The notes under the pieces are model-generated. The model did not search any database and was not told the DNA's origin. It saw nothing but the letters and a program-made list of their open reading frames with translations. A stretch of DNA of 32,019 nt from Lentisphaerae bacterium GWF2_57_35 (GTDB taxonomy: Bacteria > Verrucomicrobiota > Kiritimatiellia > CAIQIC01 > GWF2-57-35), in the NCBI GenBank assembly GCA_001804865.1, contig MHBK01000014.1:1-32019 (forward strand). Direction: 5' to 3'. Position numbers and translations under genes: made by a program. Shown in pieces: positions 1 to 6,769 of the stretch (within the stretch, counting starts at the first letter, position 1; every line of letters starts with the position of its first letter).

Positions 1-22
1 GGTTATTGCGCCCTCATCCCTT

Positions 23-73
23 GGCAGACTGAATGCGCCTACCCGGCTCCGCCGGGGGCGCATTCAGTTTGCC
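23..73. repeat. Imperfect inverted repeat (hairpin) upstream of the CoADR fusion gene
   Basis: Two 17-base arms (23-39 and 57-73) are reverse complements at 16 of 17 positions, around a 17-base GC-rich loop. No T-run follows on either strand, so it does not look like a standard intrinsic terminator. It may be a dispersed intergenic hairpin repeat or the end of a transcript entering from the left. The remainder of 74-183 holds no gene that I can support; it presumably carries the promoter of the gene at 184, but I see no convincing -35/-10 pair. Confidence 0.5.
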
Positions 74-183
74 AATCGAGCTTCCAGGCTTGGAACGCAT
101 TTTTTTCTCAGCGCACTATCGACCCTTCCTGGAATTGGCGTACTATCTTCTGGCTTTATTGAACGACCAAAAGGACGACTTCT

Positions 184-2631
184 ATGAAACTGGTGATTGT
201 TGGCGGTGTGGCGGCGGGCGCTTCGCTTGCGGCCCGGGCGCGAAGGTTGGACGAAAGCGCCGAGATTGTGGTGTTGGAGCGGAGCGGCTATGTCTCGTTT
301 GCGAATTGCGGTTTGCCGTATCACATTGGCGGAGTCATCAAGGATCGCGCCCAACTTCTGCTGCAAACCCCCGAGAGCTTGAAGGCTTCCCTGAATCTCG
401 ACGTGCGCACGGGTCATGAAGTCGTTGCCGTCGATCGGACCGCCCGCCGGGTGCGGATTCGCGAGACGGCGACCGGCCGCGAATACGACGAAGCCTACGA
501 GAAGCTGGCGCTGTGCCCCGGGGCGACGCCGCTGCGGCCTGATTTGCCGGGCTTGGATCATCCCCGTATTTATGTCCTCCGGAATATGGACGACATGGAT
601 GCCATCAAGGCGGCCGTGGACGGCGGCGCGAAAAGCGCCGTGGTCATCGGCGGCGGGTACATCGGCGTCGAAATGGCCGAGAATCTGCGCCATCGCGGAT
701 TAAACGTGGCGCTCGTGGAAATGATGGATCAGATCATGCCGCCGCTCGACCGCGAAATGACAGCATCCTTGGAAGAGCACATGACGCGCCACGGGGTGAG
801 CCTTCACCTGGGAACGGCGGCCGCGGCGTTTCGCGATGCCGCCGGACAGGTCGTGGCGGAGCTTAAGAACGGAATCCAACTGACCGCCGATTTCGTGGTC
901 TTGTCCGCCGGCGTCCGACCGGATACGGCTCTCGCGCGCGCCGCCGGTTTGGACCTGGGTCCTCGCGGCGGCATCAAGGTCGATGCGCACCTGCGCACGT
1001 CCGATCCCCATATTTTCGCTGCCGGCGATGCGGTGGAAGTGGCGCACGCCATTTTGTCCGGCGCCTGGCTTCTTCCCCTTGCGGGCCCGGCCAACCGCCA
1101 GGGCCGGATTGCGGCCGAGAATATTTGCGGACGCCACACGACCTATGACGGCACGCTGGGCACTGCGATCGTGAAGATCTTCGATATGACCGCCGGCGGC
1201 GCCGGCGCCGGCGAGAAGGGGCTAAAACAGGCGGGCGTGCCGTTTCGCAAGGTCTATTTGCACCCCTCGGGCCATGCCGGGTACTACCCGGGCTCCGCCC
1301 CGATGCACATCAAAATCCTGTTTGCGCCGGATAGCGGCAAGCTTTTGGGCGCTCAGGTGGTCGGCTTTGACGGCATCGATAAACGACTCGATGTGTTTGC
1401 CACGGCGATTCGGGCCGGATTTTCCGTGTACGATTTGGAAAACCTCGAGCTAGCCTACGCCCCTCCGTTCGGTTCGGCCAAGGATCCGGTCAATATGGCC
1501 GGCTTTATTGCCTCCAATCTGCTGCGGGGCGATGTGGAGTTCTGGTATCCGGAGGATTATCCCTCCCAAACCGAGGGCGCCGCCATCGTCGATGTGCGTG
1601 CGGCTCCGGAATTCGACGCCGGGCATATTCCGGGCGCCGTCAATATCCCGCTGGGACAACTCCGTGCGCGTCTAAGCGAATTGAACCCTGCCCAGCCGGT
1701 GCGCGTCTTCTGCTCCGTCGGCTTTCGCAGCTATCTGGCTTATCGGATGCTGAAACAGAAGGGATTCCGCAATGTCGCAACCTTATGCGGCGGCGCCAAG
1801 ACTTTCCGGCTTTGGCATCGGCAGATGACGGGCGCGGAGACTTCCGTGCCCTTCCTGGCTTATGCGGAAGAAAAAATGTCGAAAGACGCCGCGCCCAGCG
1901 GCCGGCGGGTGGATCTCGACTGCACCGGCTTGCAGTGCCCGGGGCCCATCATGCGCCTTAAACAGGAAATGGAGAAACTTTCCTCCGGCGACGAATTGCG
2001 CGTTCGCGTCAGCGATCCGGGCTTCGCCGCCGATGCGCCCGCCTGGTGCGGGCGTTATGGACATCAACTGGTTTCACTCGAACAAAAAGGCCCTGTTATA
2101 GAGACGATCATTCGAAAGGGCGGTGTTGAACGCTCCGGAACCGATGAGGCCGTTGCCCGCTCCAATCGCAAGACCCTGGTCGTTTTTTCCGGCGAGCTGG
2201 ACCGCGTCATGGCCGCGTTTATTATTGCCAACGGCGCCCTGGCTATGGGCAACGAAGTGGTCATGTTCTTCACCTTTTGGGGGTTGAATGCGCTGAGGCG
2301 CGCCAGCGCGCCGCCTGTCAAAAAAGGCGTCCTGGACAAGATGTTTGGCTTGATGATGCCGCGGGGCGCCGGCGCCTTGAAGCTCTCTAACCTCAACATG
2401 CTCGGCGCCGGCACGGCCATGATGAAGCAGGTCATGAAGAACAAGCACGTAGATTCTCTCCAGGAGTTGATCCAATCCGCCCAAAAAGGCGGCGCCCGGC
2501 TGATTGCCTGCACCATGACGCTGGATGTCATGGGTCTCCATCGCGAGGAATTGATCGACGGCCTTGAACTCGGCGGAGTCGCCGCGTTTCTGGGCGAGGC
2601 CGATAAATCGGGCACGACGTTGTTTATTTGA
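184..2631 (+). CDS. CoA-disulfide reductase-like flavoprotein fused to rhodanese, TusA and DsrE domains
   Basis: This 815-residue cytoplasmic protein has four domains. Residues 1 to about 450 are an FAD/NAD(P)H pyridine-nucleotide disulfide oxidoreductase: the N-terminal dinucleotide fold is GGVAAG, and the single redox Cys42 lies in SFANCGLPYHIGG, the CoA-disulfide/persulfide reductase signature. Residues about 460-550 are a rhodanese domain with catalytic Cys510 (VFCSVGFRS). Residues about 575-650 are TusA-like, with the CTGLQCPGP signature at Cys580/Cys585. Residues 663-815 are DsrE-like, with Cys776 in LIACTM. Every domain keeps its sulfur-carrying cysteine. Related CoADR-rhodanese enzymes reduce CoA persulfides or polysulfide, and TusA/DsrE proteins relay persulfide sulfur, so one chain may move sulfane sulfur between domains. 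The substrate is inferred. It stands alone and converges on the methyltransferase gene 12 bases downstream. Confidence 0.9.
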   Translation: MKLVIVGGVAAGASLAARARRLDESAEIVVLERSGYVSFANCGLPYHIGGVIKDRAQLLLQTPESLKASLNLDVRTGHEVVAVDRTARRVRIRETATGREYDEAYEKLALCPGATPLRPDLPGLDHPRIYVLRNMDDMDAIKAAVDGGAKSAVVIGGGYIGVEMAENLRHRGLNVALVEMMDQIMPPLDREMTASLEEHMTRHGVSLHLGTAAAAFRDAAGQVVAELKNGIQLTADFVVLSAGVRPDTALARAAGLDLGPRGGIKVDAHLRTSDPHIFAAGDAVEVAHAILSGAWLLPLAGPANRQGRIAAENICGRHTTYDGTLGTAIVKIFDMTAGGAGAGEKGLKQAGVPFRKVYLHPSGHAGYYPGSAPMHIKILFAPDSGKLLGAQVVGFDGIDKRLDVFATAIRAGFSVYDLENLELAYAPPFGSAKDPVNMAGFIASNLLRGDVEFWYPEDYPSQTEGAAIVDVRAAPEFDAGHIPGAVNIPLGQLRARLSELNPAQPVRVFCSVGFRSYLAYRMLKQKGFRNVATLCGGAKTFRLWHRQMTGAETSVPFLAYAEEKMSKDAAPSGRRVDLDCTGLQCPGPIMRLKQEMEKLSSGDELRVRVSDPGFAADAPAWCGRYGHQLVSLEQKGPVIETIIRKGGVERSGTDEAVARSNRKTLVVFSGELDRVMAAFIIANGALAMGNEVVMFFTFWGLNALRRASAPPVKKGVLDKMFGLMMPRGAGALKLSNLNMLGAGTAMMKQVMKNKHVDSLQELIQSAQKGGARLIACTMTLDVMGLHREELIDGLELGGVAAFLGEADKSGTTLFI

Positions 2632-2643
2632 CCCGTTGACGGT

Positions 2644-3378
2644 TTATCGATCTTCGTCCCATACCGCTTTTAAGATGACCGGCGAACCCAGCCCGGCCGT
2701 AAGGCCCAAAAATCGGCAGAGGTTTTCCGCGGTCTTGGAAAAGGCCGGCTTGTTCAGCATGCGATGCAAAGCCATCGGCAGGAAGAATTGCTTGCGCAGG
2801 GACAACTGGGAAAATCCGTTTTGGCGAAAGGCCTGCCGGATCTCTCCCTGACCGAACATCCGCCAGGCGCGGGTGTTCTTTTCGACTTTTTTCTTTGCCC
2901 CAAAAAGCATGGGCGCAAAGGCGTTGACGCTTTGGGTGGTGGGATAATCCACAATGACGGCATGCCGCGATACGCGGCACAACTCCGCAATCAGCGTCGG
3001 CCAGCGTTCGCAGTGCGGCAGCAGCCGGAAACTCATCGCCACATCGAAACTCTTGGCCGGAAAAGGCAGCTCGACCACGTTGCCGACCAAAAACTTGCAC
3101 AGCCCCTCGTCCACGACGCCCTGAATTCTGCGCCGGCAGGAGTCGGCGCTGCCCAGTACGGTGACCTTGAAGCCCCGATGGCACAACGGCAGCGCCAATT
3201 GTCCGTGCCCGCCGCCGACGTCGAGAACCGTCGCCCCCGGCCTATCGGACAGCACCTTCAGCGCGATCTGCTCCTGAACCCCCAGCATCCATTCGCCGAT
3301 CGGGCCGGAAAACCGGCCGGCATAATCGTCCGACGACGTTTCAATGTCGGCGGTTTCGGGATACTCGGCTGCGCTCAT
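2644..3378 (-). CDS. Class I SAM-dependent methyltransferase
   Basis: This 244-residue protein has a class I methyltransferase fold. Motif I is VLDVGGGHGQ (residues 51-60). An acidic/aromatic region and FDVAMSFRLLPHCERWPTL follow, the UbiE/Methyltransf_11 'post-I' pattern in which the chain after the central sheet names the helper residues. The C-terminal third is basic and may bind the acceptor. No motif tells the substrate: a lipid, quinone-like or small-molecule acceptor are all possible. The ATG at 3378 has a good ribosome site, AAGGAAG, eight bases upstream. It converges with the CoADR fusion and is divergent from the gene at 3622, with an inverted repeat in the space between. Confidence 0.8.
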   Translation of the reverse strand: MSAAEYPETADIETSSDDYAGRFSGPIGEWMLGVQEQIALKVLSDRPGATVLDVGGGHGQLALPLCHRGFKVTVLGSADSCRRRIQGVVDEGLCKFLVGNVVELPFPAKSFDVAMSFRLLPHCERWPTLIAELCRVSRHAVIVDYPTTQSVNAFAPMLFGAKKKVEKNTRAWRMFGQGEIRQAFRQNGFSQLSLRKQFFLPMALHRMLNKPAFSKTAENLCRFLGLTAGLGSPVILKAVWDEDR

Positions 3379-3402
3379 ATTTTTGCTTCCTTAAAGATTT
3401 TT

Positions 3403-3495
3403 TTAACCACGAATGAACACGAATAGACACGAATGAAGATATCAAGAAATCAGAGAGGCTTTCGTTCGTGTCTATTCGTGTTCATTCGTGGTTAA
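3403..3495. repeat. Long inverted repeat of the 'aaccacgaatgaacacgaat' family
   Basis: Two 35-base arms (3403-3437 and 3461-3495) match as reverse complements at 34 of 35 positions, around a 23-base loop. Each arm is itself made of ten-base steps ending in cacgaat. It sits in the 243-base divergent space between the methyltransferase and the gene at 3622. Relatives occur at 6705-6765 and 28025-28064. There is no T-run after the arms, so a terminator role is unlikely; a dispersed, possibly transcribed, repeat is the better description. The rest of the space (3496-3621) is AT-rich and probably holds the promoter of the 3622 gene, but no hexamer pair is convincing. Confidence 0.9.
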
Positions 3496-3621
3496 TCTTC
3501 TTTGCCGTTACCGATTCGGACCTGCGGCCATGATTAAAGTTGTTTTTGGGTTGTCGTTTTGTTAGCCATTCCCACGATTTGTGGTTGTTTTTAACTTGGT
3601 AAAGTTTGGTTTAGAACCTAC

Positions 3622-4071
3622 ATGGCGTCAATGAAAATACAAGTGGCCAATCAGGACCGGACGGCGGAACTCGGCGCCCTTTTGCGGCAGCAGGCGGCGA
3701 GTCGTCGGCCCTCCATGCTGCCTCCGGCGCTCGCGCCGCAGCACAGCGCCTTGGCTTTGCGCCAGGCCCGGAACACGGCCGAATATCAGTCGATCTTGGT
3801 GAATTTGATCCGCATTCGTCGGGGCATTACGACCTCCGATTTTTCCATTCCGCACAAACCCGGCTGGAAGGGGAGCCTGCTGGCCGGCGCCCGGCGGTTC
3901 CTGTGGAAACTCTTGCGTTATCAGCATGACCGGATGGCCTTTCAACAGAACGTGTTGAACGAACTGCTCATCGGCGCCCTGGAATTCGAGCGCGAGCAAC
4001 GGCTCGCGGAAACCGAAGCCTTGCGGCAGCGCGTGGATGCCCTGGAGCGAAAACAAGGCGGGGCCTCATGA
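3622..4071 (+). CDS. Small uncharacterised protein of the polysaccharide locus
   Basis: This 149-residue protein has no enzymatic motif that I recognise. The N-terminal 60 residues are Ala/Gln-rich and probably flexible. Residues about 80-125 read as IPHKPGWKGSLLAGARRFLW followed by a basic/aromatic amphipathic stretch and QQNVLNELL. That pattern, a basic juxtamembrane-like segment followed by Q-x-x-(F/V)-N, resembles the N-terminal leader that often precedes glycosyltransferases or methyltransferases in O-antigen-type clusters. Residues 125-147 are a likely short coiled coil (EREQRLAETEALRQRVDALE). The stop overlaps the start of the GT4 gene in ATGA, so the two are probably translationally coupled and may work as partners. 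Two in-frame ATGs (3622 and 3631) are possible starts. Confidence 0.7.
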   Translation: MASMKIQVANQDRTAELGALLRQQAASRRPSMLPPALAPQHSALALRQARNTAEYQSILVNLIRIRRGITTSDFSIPHKPGWKGSLLAGARRFLWKLLRYQHDRMAFQQNVLNELLIGALEFEREQRLAETEALRQRVDALERKQGGAS

Positions 4072-5144
4072 GCGAAAAACGGCGCGTGGATCAACTTGTG
4101 GCCGGTTTTGCGGATGGCGATGCCATTTCGGGCGAAGCGATCCTGCTTCGCGAGCATTTCCGAAAACTGGGTTTTGACTCCGATATTTTCGCCGATCCCC
4201 GGCACGTGACGCCTCGTCTGCGGGACCAGTGCCGAAAGCTGGAAGATTATGCCGGACGGCCAGGTCATGCGGCGCTCTATCACTTTTCTATCGGCTCGCC
4301 GGCGACGGAAATCTTTCGAAAAACATCGGCCAAAAAGATCATGCTTTATCACAACATCACGCCGCCGGAATTTTTCCGCGGCTTCGATGACCGGGTCGAG
4401 CAGCAGTTGATCACCGCGCGTGCCGAACTCAAGGCCGTGGCGGAAGCCTCCGATGCCGTCTGGGCCGACTCCCGATTTAATGCCGACGAAGTGGAGGCTC
4501 TGGGCGTCCGTCCGGCGCAGGTCCTGCCCTTGCTCTTCTCGCCGCAGATGTTCGATGTGCCTCCCGATGCGGCGGTACAGGCTCGTTTTGCGGGGCCGAT
4601 GACCAATCTGCTTTTTGTCGGCCGTATCGCCCCCAATAAGCGCATCGAAGATTTGATCCAGGCCTTTGCCTGGTATAGCCGGGCCATTAATCCCTTCAGC
4701 CGGCTGTTGGTCGTGGGTTCTGACCGGAGTTGCCCGCGCTACTACGCCATGCTGCGCATGCTCGCAGGGGAGTTGAACTTGCCGAACGTGTGCTTCGAAG
4801 GCTTCGCTTCGCCCGAGAGCCTCTCGGCCTATTATTCTGTCGCCGGCATTTTTGTGTGCGCCAGCGAACACGAAGGCTATTGCCTCCCGCTGGTGGAAGC
4901 CATGTATCGCAAGGCGCCGGTCATGGCCCGAAATATCGGCGGAATGCCGGAAGCGCTCGGCGGGGCCGGGGTGCTTTACGAAGACCTGACGGCGCAGGAA
5001 TTGGCAGAGCTGATTCATCAGGTGACGGCGAATCCTGTTCTTCGGTCAGAAGTCCTGGCCTCCCAGGAAAAACGGATGAAAGCCATCGCGGCGAGGGATG
5101 TCGAAAAAGAGCTGAACGATCTTCTTCAGTCTCTCAAGTTTTGA
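4068..5144 (+). CDS. GT4-family glycosyltransferase
   Basis: This 358-residue retaining glycosyltransferase has a GT-B fold. The C-terminal nucleotide-sugar domain holds LLFVGRIAPNKRIEDLIQAF (about residue 182 on), LLVVGS, and the E-x7-E motif in SEHEGYCLPLVEA, followed by APVMARNIGGMPEALGG. These are hallmarks of GT4 (Glycos_transf_1). The N-terminal acceptor domain keeps GEAILLREHF and YHNITPPEFF. It lacks a signal or membrane segment and would act on the inner face of the membrane. The start overlaps the previous gene by four bases (ATGA). Donor and acceptor are unknown; the neighbourhood suggests surface glycan assembly. Confidence 0.9.
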   Translation: MSEKRRVDQLVAGFADGDAISGEAILLREHFRKLGFDSDIFADPRHVTPRLRDQCRKLEDYAGRPGHAALYHFSIGSPATEIFRKTSAKKIMLYHNITPPEFFRGFDDRVEQQLITARAELKAVAEASDAVWADSRFNADEVEALGVRPAQVLPLLFSPQMFDVPPDAAVQARFAGPMTNLLFVGRIAPNKRIEDLIQAFAWYSRAINPFSRLLVVGSDRSCPRYYAMLRMLAGELNLPNVCFEGFASPESLSAYYSVAGIFVCASEHEGYCLPLVEAMYRKAPVMARNIGGMPEALGGAGVLYEDLTAQELAELIHQVTANPVLRSEVLASQEKRMKAIAARDVEKELNDLLQSLKF

Positions 5145-5152
5145 AAACGAAT

Positions 5153-5926
5153 ATGAACCGGAAAACCATCGTCGCCGATACGCATGTTCATTTCTATCCC
5201 TGCTACAATTTTCAGCAGGTGTGGAAAGCTTGCGTTTCGTCCTCTGTGCAAGCCTTGTTTCTGGCCGAGCGATTCGATACGCACTATTTCCGGCAATTCC
5301 AAAATGGACAACATCCCTTTGGCGAGGGCGTTTCTCTTCAACTGGTTCCCGGGGGCGATGCCGTTCTATTTTCTGATCGCAACGGATATGAAGTCCTGAT
5401 CGTTGCCGGCCGTCAAATCGTGACGAAAGAGCGGTTGGAGGTCGTCGCTCTGACTGTGGATCCGGACATTCCGGATGGCCGGCCGACGGAAGAAGTGCTT
5501 GCCGCCATCCATGAAGCCGGAGGCTTGCCCCTGCTGAATTGGGCGCCCGGAAAGTGGATGGGCCCCCGAGGCCAAATCGTGGCCTCCCTTCTGGATCGAA
5601 GCGCTCCGGGCTCCCTTTTTGTCGGCGATACCACCTTGCGTCCCGCCGGATGCCCGGATGCGGTTCTCATGCGCTATGCCGCCCGGCGCGGCCTTTCCAT
5701 CCTGGCGGGCTCCGATCCCTTGCCGTTTCCCGGCGAAGAAAGCCGGGTCGGACGTTATGGAGTATCGTTTGAAGCCGCTTGGAATCCGGAAGCGCCGGTG
5801 GATTCTATTCGGAAAAGTTTGGCGGCGTCCGATGCGAAAATCCGGAGAATCGGACGGAGAGATTCGATCGTCTCCGTGTTCCGCCGGCTCTGGACCCTGC
5901 GCCAACAAAAGTGTCTTAGTGCGTAG
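5153..5926 (+). CDS. PHP/amidohydrolase-like protein of unknown function
   Basis: The 257-residue reading starts at the ATG eight bases after the glycosyltransferase stop; a much longer upstream extension of the frame overlaps that gene and is rejected. The N-terminus VADTHVHFYP (Asp9, His11, His13) matches the first metal-binding HxH strand of PHP-type phosphoesterases. EAGGLPLLNWAPGKW (about 121-135) sits where PHP proteins carry the GG-x-aHP motif, but the His is replaced. GSDPLPF (186-192) matches the terminal GSD-(A/P)-H motif, again without its His. So the fold is probably PHP-like with only part of the metal site; activity is doubtful. Its position directly after a GT4 gene ties it to glycan synthesis by context only. 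Confidence 0.7.
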   Translation: MNRKTIVADTHVHFYPCYNFQQVWKACVSSSVQALFLAERFDTHYFRQFQNGQHPFGEGVSLQLVPGGDAVLFSDRNGYEVLIVAGRQIVTKERLEVVALTVDPDIPDGRPTEEVLAAIHEAGGLPLLNWAPGKWMGPRGQIVASLLDRSAPGSLFVGDTTLRPAGCPDAVLMRYAARRGLSILAGSDPLPFPGEESRVGRYGVSFEAAWNPEAPVDSIRKSLAASDAKIRRIGRRDSIVSVFRRLWTLRQQKCLSA

Positions 5927-5947
5927 CCGCCGGCGTAAGCCGGTGGC
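5923..5947. repeat. 25-base hairpin repeat, copy 1
   Basis: The 25-base unit beginning gtagccgccggcg can fold into a hairpin (gccgccggc against gccggtggc). It covers the stop codon of the PHP-like gene and lies just before the ribosome site of the chorismate mutase gene. A second copy, 24 of 25 bases identical and on the opposite strand, lies at 9541-9565. Confidence 0.8.
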
Positions 5948-5961
5948 CGGGAGAAAATGAA

Positions 5962-6696
5962 ATGGATAAACAACTGTTGCTAACGAGCACGAGAAACGTG
6001 CTGATGCGTTTGGAAGAAACCATCATCTTTGGCCTCATCGAACGCGCCCAGTTTGCTTCGAACCAGGTGATTTACCAGAAGGGCGCTTTTGGCTCGGAGC
6101 TCTCCGGCGAGAGTCTGGTCGGTTATCTCCTGCACGAAACCGAACAAATCCATGCGCGCATGCGGCGCTACACCAGCCCCGACGAGCATCCCTTTTTCAC
6201 CGATCTTCCGGCGCCCATTCTTCCGGCCCTGGTCTTTTCCGAAAGCCCCATCCAGCCCAACGCCGTCAACATCAACGCCGAGATCCGCTCCGTGTACGAA
6301 CAGCAGCTCGTGCCGTTGATTTGCCCGCCCGGCGACGACGGGCAATACGGCTCCAGCTCGGTCAGCGACGTCATGCTCCTGCAAGCCTTGTCGAAACGCA
6401 TTCACTACGGAAAATTCGTCGCCGAAAGCAAGTATCGGGATCGCGAAGAAGTTCTGAAGCCGCTGATCCAAGCTATGGACCGAGAAGCTCTGGCCAAGGC
6501 CATTACCGACGAGGCGGTGGAGGCCCAGGTGCTTGAGCGAGTCCGGCTCAAGGCCCAGACCTACGGCCACCAGCTCGGAGGCGGCCAAAACGAATTTCGC
6601 GTCACGCCCGAGGTTGTCCAGCGCATCTACGCCGAATGGATCATCCCGCTGAATAAACAAGTGCAGCTCGAGTACCTGTTCCAAAGAAGCGTCTGA
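5962..6696 (+). CDS. aroQ: Chorismate mutase, eukaryotic (Aro7/plant AroQ) type
   Basis: This 244-residue cytoplasmic enzyme converts chorismate to prephenate for Phe/Tyr synthesis. It aligns from end to end with yeast Aro7 and plant chorismate mutases, not with the short bacterial AroQ. Matching blocks include RLEETIIFGLIERAQF, MRRYTSPDEHPFF, GDDGQYGSS, QALSKRIHYGKFVAESKY and RVTPEVVQRIYAEWIIPL. By recalled alignment, catalytic yeast Arg16, Arg157, Lys168 and Glu198 correspond to Arg11, Arg146, Lys157 and Glu187. Yeast Asn194 and Glu246 become Asp183 and Gln235, the residue types used by E. coli AroQ (Asp48, Gln88). Effector-site residues Arg75, Arg76 and Thr226 match Arg68, Arg69 and Thr215, so feedback by Tyr/Trp is possible. 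GGGAGA precedes the ATG. Family confidence is high; regulation is inferred. Confidence 0.95.
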   Translation: MDKQLLLTSTRNVLMRLEETIIFGLIERAQFASNQVIYQKGAFGSELSGESLVGYLLHETEQIHARMRRYTSPDEHPFFTDLPAPILPALVFSESPIQPNAVNINAEIRSVYEQQLVPLICPPGDDGQYGSSSVSDVMLLQALSKRIHYGKFVAESKYRDREEVLKPLIQAMDREALAKAITDEAVEAQVLERVRLKAQTYGHQLGGGQNEFRVTPEVVQRIYAEWIIPLNKQVQLEYLFQRSV

Positions 6697-6704
6697 AGAA
6701 ATAG

Positions 6705-6765
6705 ATCACCGCGAACGAACACGAATTTTGCTTATCGGTGTGAATCTGTGTTCATCTGTGGTTGG
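6705..6765. repeat. Degenerate copy of the 'aaccacgaatgaacacgaat' inverted repeat
   Basis: The left part (6708-6726, ccgcgaacgaacacgaat) and the right part (6736-6762, reading as the reverse complement aaccacagatgaacacag followed by attcacacc) form a weakened inverted repeat of the family seen at 3403-3495. It fills nearly the whole 73-base space between chorismate mutase and the first RlmN-like gene. An in-frame ATG at 6728 lies inside it, so a start there would encode repeat sequence. Confidence 0.7.
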
Positions 6766-6769
6766 TAAT

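Noticed and set aside
3942..5018. Open frame of 358 codons on the minus strand
   Set aside because: Antisense to the GT4 gene at 4068, with no motif support.
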